A stretch of 14,430 nt of DNA from Synechococcaceae bacterium WBB_10_009 (lineage in GTDB: Bacteria > Cyanobacteriota > Cyanobacteriia > PCC-6307 > Cyanobiaceae). A program made the position numbers and the translations under genes. The stretch spans positions 1 through 14,430 of the forward strand of contig RHBP01000028.1 in assembly GCA_010030955.1 (NCBI GenBank), read 5' to 3'. Positions 7,879 through 13,849 of this stretch are shown piece after piece. Every line of letters starts with the position of its first letter. Positions within the stretch are counted from its first letter, which is position 1. The notes under the pieces were generated by a model. It did no database searches. It was given only the letters and a program-made list of their open reading frames with translations, and was not told where the DNA came from.

Positions 7879-8412
7879 GTGCGCCGGCCCCTCACCGCTC
7901 TGGCCCTCAGCGCCCTGAGCCTGACCGCCCTGACGGCCCTTGCCCCCCAGCCTGGCCGCGCCCAGGAGGATCCGCAGAAAGTGCTGCAGGCCCCCGGCGG
8001 CCTCAACCTGGCCGCCATCAAGGCCACCGTGGCCAAGGGCGATGCCGCCGCCGCCGCCGGCAAGCTGCCCCAAGCCAAGGCCGATTACGACCAGGCCCGC
8101 CTGGCCGCCCAGAACCTGGGTCGCTTTTACCGCAACCTCAGCGGCTCCTTCCGCGGCCTCGATGCCCGCATCCCCCGGGAGATGGACCAGAAGGGCCGCG
8201 AGGCCCTGGAGCTGCAGGCCAGCATCAACCTGCGGTTGGCGGCCCTGCTGCGCCGCATGAACCAGCCCGAAGTGGCGGTGCCGCTGCTGGTGGAGGTGGT
8301 GCAGATCATGACCCCCGCTTCAGGCCAGGGTCAGAAGGCCTACCAGGGGCTGGTGGAGCTGGGGTTCGTGGAAACCCCCTACAACGCCCCCCTGCCCACC
8401 GGCGGCAACTGA
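7879..8412 (+). CDS. Exported helical protein of unknown function
   Basis: A 177-residue protein is predicted from GTG at 7879. The N-terminus is a classical Sec signal peptide: basic VRRPL, a hydrophobic LTALALSALSLTALTALA core, then a likely signal peptidase site after GRAQ (about residue 27). The ATG at 7681 in the same frame lies inside the acyltransferase gene and would bury the signal sequence, so it was rejected. The mature part is Ala/Leu-rich and helical, with a TPR-like rhythm (AAAAGKLPQAKADYDQARLA, then ASINLRLAALLRRMNQPEVA, then GQGQKAYQGLVELGFVETPY). It is probably periplasmic or thylakoid-lumenal. I do not recognise a named family. It follows the acyltransferase by 25 nt and precedes bolA by 37 nt, consistent with one transcript. 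Confidence 0.82.
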   Translation: MRRPLTALALSALSLTALTALAPQPGRAQEDPQKVLQAPGGLNLAAIKATVAKGDAAAAAGKLPQAKADYDQARLAAQNLGRFYRNLSGSFRGLDARIPREMDQKGREALELQASINLRLAALLRRMNQPEVAVPLLVEVVQIMTPASGQGQKAYQGLVELGFVETPYNAPLPTGGN

Positions 8413-8449
8413 GTGCTGCCTAAAGTCGGCGGCCAGATCGCTTGAGGCC

Positions 8450-8683
8450 ATGGTTCATCCCGACCAGGTGCGGGCCGCCATCCACCAGGCCCTGCCCGAC
8501 GCCACCGTGGAGGTGGAAGACCTCACCGGCGGTGGCGATCACCTGCAGGTGACGGTGGTGTCCAGCGCCTTCGATGGCCTGAGCCGCGTCAAGCAGCATC
8601 AACTCGTCTACGGCGCCCTGCGCAGTGAGCTGGCCAGCGAGGCCATCCACGCCCTGGCCCTGCAGACCTCCACCCCCTCCTGA
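8450..8683 (+). CDS. BolA-like protein (BolA/IbaG family)
   Basis: This is a 77-residue single-domain BolA protein. The family fold is evident from VRAAIHQALPDATVEVEDL, then DHLQVTVVSSAFDGLSRVKQ with the conserved HQLVYGAL helix, and the C-terminal AIHALALQT strand with its His. BolA-family proteins form [2Fe-2S]-bridged heterodimers with CGFS monothiol glutaredoxins. Here the partner gene begins 21 nt downstream, which strongly supports that role. ATG at 8450 is used. GAGG lies only 2 nt upstream, closer than an optimal Shine-Dalgarno. The short length, without the longer loops of E. coli BolA, is more like IbaG or the BolA2 group. Confidence 0.92.
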   Translation: MVHPDQVRAAIHQALPDATVEVEDLTGGGDHLQVTVVSSAFDGLSRVKQHQLVYGALRSELASEAIHALALQTSTPS

Positions 8684-8704
8684 ACCCAGCCCCAGAGCAC
8701 AGCC

Positions 8705-9025
8705 ATGGACGCCTCCCTCAAGCAGCGCATCGACGACCTGGTGGGCAGCAGCCCGGTCTTCGTGTTCATGAAGGGCAACAAGCTGATGCCCCAGTGCGGC
8801 TTCAGCAACAACGTGGTGCAGATCCTCAACGCCCTGGCGGTGCCGTTTGAAACCTTCGACGTGCTCTCCGACATGGAGATCCGCCAGGGGATCAAGGATT
8901 ACTCCGAGTGGCCCACCATCCCGCAGGTGTACGTGAACGGCGAGTTCATCGGCGGCTCGGACATCCTGATCGAGATGTACAACTCCGGCGAACTGCGCGA
9001 GAAGCTGGCGGTGGCGCTGGCTTGA
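8705..9025 (+). CDS. grxD: Monothiol glutaredoxin (Grx4/GrxD type, CGFS)
   Basis: This 106-residue monothiol glutaredoxin has the signature CGFS at residues 31-34, after the glutathione-binding Lys in FMKGNKLMPQ (Lys23), and the TIPQVYVNGEFIGGSDI block (about 71-87) with the cis-Pro and the GG-SD glutathione contact. CGFS glutaredoxins bind a [2Fe-2S] cluster with glutathione as homodimers, or as heterodimers with BolA proteins. They act in iron-sulfur trafficking and iron signalling rather than disulfide reduction. It is the last gene of the plus-strand run and sits 21 nt after the bolA-like gene. Only 10 nt separate its stop from the convergent DUF6761-like gene, and I see no clear terminator hairpin there. 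Confidence 0.96.
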   Translation: MDASLKQRIDDLVGSSPVFVFMKGNKLMPQCGFSNNVVQILNALAVPFETFDVLSDMEIRQGIKDYSEWPTIPQVYVNGEFIGGSDILIEMYNSGELREKLAVALA

Positions 9026-9035
9026 GCCCGACGCC

Positions 9036-9302
9036 CTAATTGCGGCTGCGCTCGTAGAGGGTGCGCAGGTCGCCGTCGGGGCCAATGAAACTGGAGGGGT
9101 CGAGGATCCAGCGGTCCACCAGCTCCTCCAGCCGCCGTTGGGAGATGGGGTCGAGGATTTCGGTGCGGCGCAGGGCGTGCAGGTAGCCGTCGGCATAGAG
9201 GCGCAGCTCCGAAGGGCTGTGGTAGCCGCTCGCCAGCGACTGGCAGGCATCACACAGCGACTGGAAGTGGCGGATGGCGTCTGGGTTCTGCAGGGCGGTC
9301 AT
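9036..9302 (-). CDS. Small conserved cyanobacterial protein, DUF6761-like
   Basis: This is an 88-residue soluble protein of unknown function. Features seen: AIRHFQSLCDACQSL (9-23), SELRLYADGYLHALRRTEIL (36-55), then QRRLEELVDRWILDPSSF. The pattern of an N-terminal helix, an LRLYxDGYxxALR block and a C-terminal LDPSxF segment matches what I recall of DUF6761, a small cyanobacterial family. That is from memory and unsearched. The start is ATG at 9302. It is divergent from the response regulator (95-nt gap) and convergent with the glutaredoxin gene. No signal peptide or membrane segment is visible. Confidence 0.72.
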   Translation of the reverse strand: MTALQNPDAIRHFQSLCDACQSLASGYHSPSELRLYADGYLHALRRTEILDPISQRRLEELVDRWILDPSSFIGPDGDLRTLYERSRN

Positions 9303-9397
9303 GGCCGGACCGGTGGGGATTTCCGGATGGGGACAGCTGGCAAGGCAGCGCCTGATACCACTGTGGCGAGGAAATTGCGGATAGCCTAGGTACAGGC
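9303..9397. promoter_or_regulatory. Divergent promoter region between the DUF6761-like gene and the response regulator
   Basis: These 95 bases must carry the start signals of both flanking genes. The stretch GGAAATTGCGGATAGCCTAG (9371-9390) is the least GC-rich. TAGCCT (9382-9387) could be a weak -10 for the plus-strand regulator, but it would leave a leader of only a few bases before the ATG at 9398. No direct or inverted repeat stands out. The promoter claim rests on orientation. Confidence 0.3.
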
Positions 9398-10165
9398 ATG
9401 GAGAAGCGGTTGGAACCTGCTGCGGTTGGGTCCGCCCCGAGTGCCTCGGATGCTGCGCTCAAGCGCGTGCTCGTGGTGGACCCCCACCCCACCCTGCGCA
9501 CCGTGCTGGCGCAACGGCTCCGCCAGGACGGCCACCTGGCCGCCGCCGTGGCCAGCGCCGCCGAAGCGGTGGCCCTCTGCGAGGAGCTGACGCCGGATCT
9601 GCTGGTGGCGGCGGAGCTGCTGGAGGAGACCACCGCCCTCAAGCTCGGCGGGCAGCTGCGCTGCCCGGTGATGGTGCTCACCGCCCGCTCCGGCTCCGAC
9701 CCGGTGGTGTCGCTGTTGGATGCCGGCGCCGACGACGTGCTGCGCAAACCCTTCGGCCTGGAGGAGCTGGCGGCCCGCTGCCGCTCCCTGCTGCGCCGCA
9801 GCGGCAGTGGCCTGCAGGAGCGGGTGTGCGTGGGGCCGCTGGAGGTGCACCTGCTGCTGCGCCAGGTGACCCTCAAGGACCAGCCGGTGGAGCTGAGCCC
9901 GCGCGAATTCGCGCTGCTGTGCGCGCTGCTGATGCCCCCGGGCATGGTGCGCAGCCGCAGCGAACTGCTGCGCATGGCCTGGCCGCCCTTCAGCGGCGGC
10001 CCCCGCTCGGTGGACACCCAGGTGCTCACCCTGCGCCGCAAGCTCGAGCAGGCGGGCCTGGGGGAGGGCGGCGGCATCGAAACCGTGCGCCAGCAGGGCT
10101 ACCGCTTCAGCCTCGACACCATCCCCGAGCCCGGCGAAAGCCTGCTGGTGAGCCAGGTGCGCTAG
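9398..10165 (+). CDS. OmpR/PhoB-type response regulator with a degenerate receiver domain
   Basis: This 255-residue protein has an N-terminal receiver domain (about 22-135) and a C-terminal winged-helix DNA-binding domain (about 143-240; PVELSPREFALLCALL, then VRSRSELLRMAW, RSVDTQVLTLRRKLE and IETVRQQGYRFSLD). It should be a cytoplasmic transcription regulator. The receiver keeps the switch Thr (T95 in VMVLTARS) and the conserved Lys (K117 in DVLRKPFG). However, the acidic pair is reduced to Asp28-Pro29 (VVDPHP), and the phosphoacceptor position in PDLLVAAELL is Ala72 instead of Asp. It is thus unlikely to be switched by ordinary aspartyl phosphorylation. A preamble of ~20 Ala/Ser-rich residues precedes the receiver. 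No histidine kinase gene is adjacent. It is convergent with the small membrane protein, 17 nt between stops. Confidence 0.9.
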   Translation: MEKRLEPAAVGSAPSASDAALKRVLVVDPHPTLRTVLAQRLRQDGHLAAAVASAAEAVALCEELTPDLLVAAELLEETTALKLGGQLRCPVMVLTARSGSDPVVSLLDAGADDVLRKPFGLEELAARCRSLLRRSGSGLQERVCVGPLEVHLLLRQVTLKDQPVELSPREFALLCALLMPPGMVRSRSELLRMAWPPFSGGPRSVDTQVLTLRRKLEQAGLGEGGGIETVRQQGYRFSLDTIPEPGESLLVSQVR

Positions 10166-10171
10166 GTGCTC

Positions 10172-10190
10172 GGCGCTAAGAGCTAAGCGC
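10172..10190. terminator. Possible weak bidirectional terminator between convergent genes
   Basis: Between the convergent stops at 10165 and 10183, GCGCT (10173-10177) is complementary to AGCGC (10186-10190), giving a 5-bp GC stem with an 8-base loop. The 3' arm lies inside the last codons of the minus-strand gene. There is no T-run on either side, so any intrinsic termination would be weak. Confidence 0.25.
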
Positions 10191-10725
10191 TGAGCAGTCG
10201 CCAGGCGCCGATCGCCAGTTCGCCCACCAGCATCAGGGCGCAGAGGGCGGCCAGGAGCTGGTAGGTCCAGGGGGGGCTGATGCGGCCGATGGCGCTGATG
10301 TTGAGGCCCGTGGCCTGGCCGAACTGGCCCAGAAACGCCTCGAAGGCTTGCACCCGCTGCGGCAACAGGTAGGCCGAGCCCTGCCCATCCCGCACGTAGA
10401 ACACCCGGCCCCCCTGGCTGGTGGCCACCGGGGTGAGACCGCGGATGTCGGCCCAGTTGAGCTGCCAGCCGCGGCGCAGCAGCCAGGCGCACCAGGGGGG
10501 ATGGCCCACGCGCATGCCGGTGGCGCTGAGCTCCACCCGCTCGCTCACCAGGGCCAGGATCAGCGCCAGCCCCAGGGGCAGGGCGCCCCACAGCCAAGGC
10601 CGCAGCCCCTCAGGGGCCATCCAGGGCAGGGGCAGCACCAGGGCCAGATACAGGCTGATCAGGGTGAAGCGGATCAGCGGCGCCATGGGGTAGGTGGCGC
10701 TGGGGATGGCGGGGGCGCTGGTCAC
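10183..10725 (-). CDS. Small membrane protein of unknown function, possibly with a PH-like cytoplasmic domain
   Basis: The frame gives 180 residues from GTG at 10725. A shorter form from ATG at 10686 (167 residues, beginning MAPLIRFTL) is equally plausible, and neither start has a clear ribosome binding site. Hydrophobic segments are seen at about 17-36 (IRFTLISLYLALVLPLPW), 43-60 (LWGALPLGLALILALVS) and near the C-terminus, about 155-175 (YQLLAALCALMLVGELAIGA). Between the second and third lies a soluble ~95-residue part (VELSATGMRVGHP, WQLNWADIRGLTPVA, GRVFYVRDGQGSAYLLP). This strand-rich pattern with W-DI resembles bacterial PH-like domains, a weak inference. It lies 10 nt downstream of the 92-residue gene and is probably the last gene of the crtH transcript. 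Confidence 0.75.
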   Translation of the reverse strand: MTSAPAIPSATYPMAPLIRFTLISLYLALVLPLPWMAPEGLRPWLWGALPLGLALILALVSERVELSATGMRVGHPPWCAWLLRRGWQLNWADIRGLTPVATSQGGRVFYVRDGQGSAYLLPQRVQAFEAFLGQFGQATGLNISAIGRISPPWTYQLLAALCALMLVGELAIGAWRLLSA

Positions 10726-10735
10726 TGGGGTGGGG

Positions 10736-11014
10736 TCAGCGGTCGTCGGCGGAGCCGGGCAGCGGCTCGATCAGGGTGGGGGGCTGGTAGCGGCCGGCGA
10801 ACACCTCCTGCTCGCGCCCTTTCCAGAACTCCCCGAGCCGCATCAGGTCGGCGTGGGCCTCCTGAAGCCTGTTCATGTACTCCTGCGGATCCATCTCCTG
10901 GCGGGCTTCCTTGAGCTTGGTGAGCCGCAGCAGCTGCAGCATCCAGGGTTTGCTCAGCTCACCGCGCTGCTCCAGGTAGCGGGCCAGGTCGGCGGCGCTG
11001 GGGGTGGCGTCCAT
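10736..11014 (-). CDS. Conserved small soluble protein, unknown function
   Basis: This is a 92-residue protein I do not recognise by name. It is predicted to be mostly helical and charged: SAADLARYLEQRGELSKPWM (6-25), LQLLRLTKLKEARQEMDP (26-43) and YMNRLQEAHADLMRLGEFW (46-64), then a GREQEVFAGRYQPPTLIEPL tail. There is no signal peptide or membrane segment. The start is ATG at 11014. The real-gene call rests on position and a protein-like sequence: it sits 50 nt after the crtH stop and 10 nt before the membrane-protein gene on the same strand, and the regular helix pattern is unlike the Ala/Arg/Pro-rich shadow frames on the opposite strand. Confidence 0.75.
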   Translation of the reverse strand: MDATPSAADLARYLEQRGELSKPWMLQLLRLTKLKEARQEMDPQEYMNRLQEAHADLMRLGEFWKGREQEVFAGRYQPPTLIEPLPGSADDR

Positions 11015-11064
11015 GGCGGCGGCTGGGGGGATCAGCGGGGCGCCAGCCTAGTTAGACCGGCGGC

Positions 11065-12642
11065 TCAGGCGGGTAGGGCCCAGGGGTTGAGGCCCAGGTC
11101 GGCGCCGATGCGGTGGGCGCAGGCGAAGCCGCTGAAGGCCACGGCGTTGAGGCCTTGGCCGGGGAAGCAGGAATCCCCCACGCAATAGAGGCCCTTGAGG
11201 CCGGTGCGGTTGAAGGGCATCGGCAGCAGCCCCGGCAGCCGCAGGGCCGGGATCGGCCCGTAGCTGCCCCCCATGCGCCCCAGGAAGCGGCGGTGGGTGC
11301 GGGGGGTGCCGATCTCCCGGTGGCGAATGGCGCCCCCCAGGCCCGGCAGGATCGCCTCCAGGCGCTGCACCAGCCGCTCGGCATCGGCCTGCTTCTTGGC
11401 CCGGTAGGCGCTGGGGCTGAGGCCGCGCCAGTGCTGGATGTCACTGGGGGTGAAGGTGTGCACGATGTGGCGCCCCGCCGGCGCCAGGGAGGGATCCAGC
11501 AGCGTGGGGATCGACACGAAGATCACCCCCTGCTCCGCCTCCATCTCGGCCCAGTCTTCGAGCAGCAGGTGGTGGCAGTGGAAGCCCTCGGGGATGAGGC
11601 TGGCCTCCACCCCCAGGTGCAGCGACAGGAAAGAGGGGGAGGGCTTGTAGCGCCGCCGCCAGGTGGTTTCGGCCTTGGGGGTTTGGGCCGCCGGCACCAG
11701 GCCGGTGGTGGCTGGTTCGCTGGCGGTGGTGGCGTCGCCGGATGCGGGGCCACTGAAGGTGTCCCAGCGGGTGGCGTTGCTCACCACCCGGCGGGCGCGC
11801 AGTTGCTCGCCGCTGGCCAGCTCCACGCCCACGGCCTGACCGGCCTCGATCAGCACCTTGGTGACGCGCGCCTTGTAGCGGATGGCGCCGCCATGGCTCT
11901 CCAGGCCCGCCACCAATTTTTCGGCGATCACCCCAACGCCTCCCTTGGGGTAGTTGATGCCGCCGGCATGGCGATCGGAGAACACCATGCCCGCGTTGAT
12001 CATCGGGGTGAGGTCCGCCGGCATCACCGACCAGCAGAAGCACTCCATGTCGATCAGCTTGAGCAGCTGCGGATCACGGATGTGTTGGCGGGCCACATCG
12101 CCCACGTTCACCGGCAGCCAGCGGGCCAACCCCAGGCAGGCCAGCGGCGCGCGGAAGAACACCTTGGCCAGGTAGGCGGGGTCTTCCAGCGACAGCAGCG
12201 GCATTGCATCGAGGCAGTTGAACACCTGCCAGCAGGTGTCGTAGAAGGCGCGGATCCCCTGGGCCTCATGGGGGAACAGGGCGCTGAGGCGGTCGATGAA
12301 GGCGGTGTAGTCGCGGTCGACCGTCACCGTTAGCCCGCCGGGCAGGTGGTATTCCAGCTGGGCCGGGTCGGGCACCGTGTCGCAGTGCTGGCCCACATCC
12401 GCCAGGGCGCGGGTGAGCAGGTTGGTGTGGCCCCGCTCCCCGAAGCCAAAGATCATCGAGGCGCCCACATCGAAGGTGTAGCCCTCGCGCCGGAAGCTGC
12501 CGCCGCTGCCACCGGGGATCAGGTAGCGCTCCAGCACCAGGGTGCGTGCCCCCTTGGCCGCCAGCTGGGAGGCGGTGACCAGGCCGCCGATGCCCGAGCC
12601 GATCACGATCACATCCCAGGTGGTGGCGGGGGTGTTGGTCAC
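11065..12642 (-). CDS. crtH: Carotenoid isomerase CrtH (prolycopene/carotene cis-trans isomerase)
   Basis: The 525-residue flavoprotein is related to phytoene desaturase CrtI and isomerises poly-cis-lycopene to all-trans lycopene, supplying carotenoids in thylakoid-containing cells. An FAD-binding dinucleotide fold opens the protein (VIVIGSGIGGLVTASQLAAK, 11-30; LVLERYLIPGGSGGSF, 35-50). Family features follow: TFDVGASMIFGFG, MECFCWSVMPADLTPMINA, NYPKGGVGVIAEKL and the C-terminal FAD block GLYCVGDSCFPGQGLNAVAF. The start is GTG at 12642, directly before the fold. Residues ~297-320 are an Ala/Thr/Ser-rich stretch that appears longer than in the usual family members. The two small genes downstream are probably on the same transcript. 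CrtH strongly supports a cyanobacterial origin. Confidence 0.94.
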   Translation of the reverse strand: MTNTPATTWDVIVIGSGIGGLVTASQLAAKGARTLVLERYLIPGGSGGSFRREGYTFDVGASMIFGFGERGHTNLLTRALADVGQHCDTVPDPAQLEYHLPGGLTVTVDRDYTAFIDRLSALFPHEAQGIRAFYDTCWQVFNCLDAMPLLSLEDPAYLAKVFFRAPLACLGLARWLPVNVGDVARQHIRDPQLLKLIDMECFCWSVMPADLTPMINAGMVFSDRHAGGINYPKGGVGVIAEKLVAGLESHGGAIRYKARVTKVLIEAGQAVGVELASGEQLRARRVVSNATRWDTFSGPASGDATTASEPATTGLVPAAQTPKAETTWRRRYKPSPSFLSLHLGVEASLIPEGFHCHHLLLEDWAEMEAEQGVIFVSIPTLLDPSLAPAGRHIVHTFTPSDIQHWRGLSPSAYRAKKQADAERLVQRLEAILPGLGGAIRHREIGTPRTHRRFLGRMGGSYGPIPALRLPGLLPMPFNRTGLKGLYCVGDSCFPGQGLNAVAFSGFACAHRIGADLGLNPWALPA

Positions 12643-12726
12643 CGGGGCAGGGGGCGGATGGAACTGGGGCGACCCTAGGAGCTGTAGGGGCTGGGGCCCG
12701 TGGCCACGAGGGGCCTCTGCGGTGTC

Positions 12727-13110
12727 TCAGTGGCGCGGATCCACCACCCAGCAGCCGTGGCCGCGCAGGTTGTGCTTCGGGCTCACGAGGGTGAGTGGGG
12801 TGGTGATGGCCTGGGCCAGCAGCAGCCGGTCGGCCGGTGGGTGTTGCGGCGGCAGCTGCTCCAGCTGGAGCAGGTGGGTGGTGTGGATCGGCAGCAGCTG
12901 CAGCCCGGAGGCCTCCGCCCAATGCAGGGCTTCCGATGCCGTGAGCGCGTCGGGGTGCCCCATGGCGTTCTGCTGGGCTAGTTGCCACAGCGACGCGGCG
13001 CTGAGCAGCACCAAATCAGCGTCCTGCAGCAGCCTGCGGCCCCTGGGGCCGAGGCGGGGGTCGTCGCGAATCAGCCAGAGGAAGCTGAGGGTGTCGAGCA
13101 GCAGCTGCAT
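12727..13110 (-). CDS. VapC-like PIN-domain protein, toxin of a toxin-antitoxin pair, with altered active-site residues
   Basis: This 127-residue protein has the PIN ribonuclease layout: LLLDTLSFLWLI (3-14), ADLVLLSAASLWQLAQQNAM, IHTTHLLQLEQLPP, then PADRLLLAQAI and LTLVSPKHNLRGHG. VapC toxins cut specific RNAs with a four-residue acidic metal site. Here the first Asp (LLLDT) and the third (ADRLL) are present. The usual Glu of the SxWE motif is Gln (SLWQ), and the usual Asp of the LVTxD block is replaced (LVSPKH), so nuclease activity may be weak or lost. The start ATG at 13110 shares one base with the antitoxin stop (TGATG). The longer frame reaching 13395 belongs to a different phase of the antitoxin and was not used. 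It lies 84 nt upstream of crtH on the same strand. Confidence 0.82.
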   Translation of the reverse strand: MQLLLDTLSFLWLIRDDPRLGPRGRRLLQDADLVLLSAASLWQLAQQNAMGHPDALTASEALHWAEASGLQLLPIHTTHLLQLEQLPPQHPPADRLLLAQAITTPLTLVSPKHNLRGHGCWVVDPRH

Positions 13111-13304
13111 CAGCGGCCCTTGGCCAGCCCGAAGCGCAGGCCCGTGGAGGGGCCCTTGAGGGACGTGAGACGGGCCACCGGATGGCCATGGCGGGCGATC
13201 AGGATCTCGGCCACGGCGCCAGATTCCACGGCGTGCACCAGCCGTGAGAGGTGGGTTTTCGCCCGCAGCATGTTCACCACCGGCAGGCCGCCGTCGCCGG
13301 CCAT
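13110..13304 (-). CDS. Phd/YefM (VapB-like) antitoxin, apparently lacking the C-terminal tail
   Basis: From ATG at 13304 this is a 64-residue antitoxin. VVNMLRAKTHLSRLVHAVES and EILIARHGHPVARLTSL are the typical Phd/YefM DNA-binding N-domain, in which VNxxEAKTxLSxLxxxVE and IxxxGKPVAxL are the usual patterns. It should bind its own promoter and neutralise the adjacent PIN toxin. The protein stops directly after FGLAKGR, where related antitoxins usually continue for ~20 residues (the acidic toxin-binding tail). Alternative in-frame starts at 13352 (ATG) and 13397 add a His/Pro/Asn extension containing a duplicated DHPN. ATG at 13271 would remove the leading VVN. No clear ribosome binding site separates the candidates. 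The stop overlaps the toxin start by one base. Confidence 0.75.
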   Translation of the reverse strand: MAGDGGLPVVNMLRAKTHLSRLVHAVESGAVAEILIARHGHPVARLTSLKGPSTGLRFGLAKGR

Positions 13305-13313
13305 GGGCTTGGC

Positions 13314-13337
13314 GTTGGGGTGGTCGTTGGGGTGGTC
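13314..13337. repeat. Two tandem copies of a 12-bp unit upstream of the antitoxin
   Basis: The 12-mer GTTGGGGTGGTC occurs exactly twice head to tail (13314-13325 and 13326-13337). If the antitoxin starts at 13352 it encodes a repeated Asp-His-Pro-Asn motif. If the start is 13304 the repeat lies in the untranslated leader. Confidence 0.85.
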
Positions 13338-13370
13338 GGGGGGATGGTGCATGGCGGGAGTGTCCAGGGT

Positions 13371-13390
13371 CTGACCAAGGCTGACCAAGG
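13371..13390. repeat. Two tandem 10-bp repeats, inverted relative to the 13441-13480 array
   Basis: CTGACCAAGG is present twice in direct succession. It is the reverse complement of the unit that forms the four-copy array 50 bases to the right. GGCTGACCAAG (13379-13389) is an exact 11-base inverted match to CTTGGTCAGCC (13440-13450). It sits just upstream of the antitoxin coding region. Confidence 0.9.
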
Positions 13391-13440
13391 GGCACACACG
13401 GCGCTGGAGCGGTCTCGGGCGGGCCTCACCACGGGCCGGC

Positions 13441-13480
13441 TTGGTCAGCCCTGGTCAGCCCTGGTCAGGCTTGGTCAACC
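13441..13480. repeat. Four tandem 10-bp repeats with a TGGTCA core
   Basis: Four consecutive 10-base units read TTGGTCAGCC, CTGGTCAGCC, CTGGTCAGGC and TTGGTCAACC, so the TGGTCA core recurs every 10 bases, one helical turn. Together with the two inverted copies at 13371-13390 this makes a 2+4 inverted cluster lying between the PhyH::TrmFO frame and the antitoxin gene. It could be an operator for the toxin-antitoxin pair, a recombination or attachment sequence, or a cruciform-forming repeat. Confidence 0.9.
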
Positions 13481-13516
13481 CAAGGGTTCCCCTGGCGGCA
13501 GCGCTTGGGACAGGCC

Positions 13517-13849
13517 TCAGGCCAGGGCCAACAGCGGCGTGGGCGCTTGGATCGTCAGCTGGTCCCCCAGCTGGCCCCCCAGGTCGGCGATCGCCGCCAG
13601 GGCCCGGTCGCGGTAGGCGCCGTAGCGGCGGCGCTTGTCGCGGATGCGTTCGGGCAGCTCCGGCAGCAGGCCGAAGTTGGGGGGCATGGGCTGGAACTTC
13701 TCGCTGGGGGCCTCGGCGATGAAATGGGTCAGGGCCCCGATCATCGAGGTGGGCGGCAGGCTGATGGGCTCCAGCCCCCGGGCCAGGCGGGCGGCGTTGG
13801 TGCCGGCCAGCCAGCCGCCAGCCACGGCGGCGGCGTAGCCCTCGGTCCG
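13517..13849 (-). pseudogene. trmFO: 3' remnant of trmFO within the chimeric frame
   Basis: The last ~109 codons match the C-terminal end of TrmFO, the FAD- and methylenetetrahydrofolate-dependent enzyme that makes 5-methyluridine at position 54 of tRNA. TrmFO is usually ~440-480 residues. The FAD-binding N-domain, its GxGLAG motif and the catalytic cysteines are absent from the window, so this piece cannot be a working TrmFO. The first convincing TrmFO residues are TEGYAAA, where family members have a GTEGYAAAVAGGWLAG-like segment. That places the join at about 13846-13855. The rest of the gene may lie beyond an insertion to the right or may be lost. Confidence 0.8.

Noticed and set aside
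7023..8078. Minus-strand frames antisense to the acyltransferase
   Set aside because: They lack domains and overlap a gene with clear HX4D and FPEGR motifs on the other strand.
8420..9253. A 277-codon minus-strand frame antisense to bolA and grxD
   Set aside because: The opposite strand carries two well-defined small proteins (BolA-like and CGFS glutaredoxin) with good motifs. The antisense frame resembles nothing.
11113..12333. A 406-codon plus-strand frame antisense to crtH
   Set aside because: CrtH motifs are complete on the minus strand. The antisense frame is His/Gly/Ala-rich shadow sequence.
12727..13395. Reading the PIN protein as a 222-residue product from 13395
   Set aside because: The first 95 codons are the antitoxin gene in another phase. 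The ATG at 13110 starts exactly at the PIN motif LLLDT.
13477..13488. AACCCAAGGGTT hairpin as a terminator for the fusion frame
   Set aside because: The stem is 5 bp with a 2-base loop and no T-run, and it overlaps the last 10-bp repeat. It is too weak to call.
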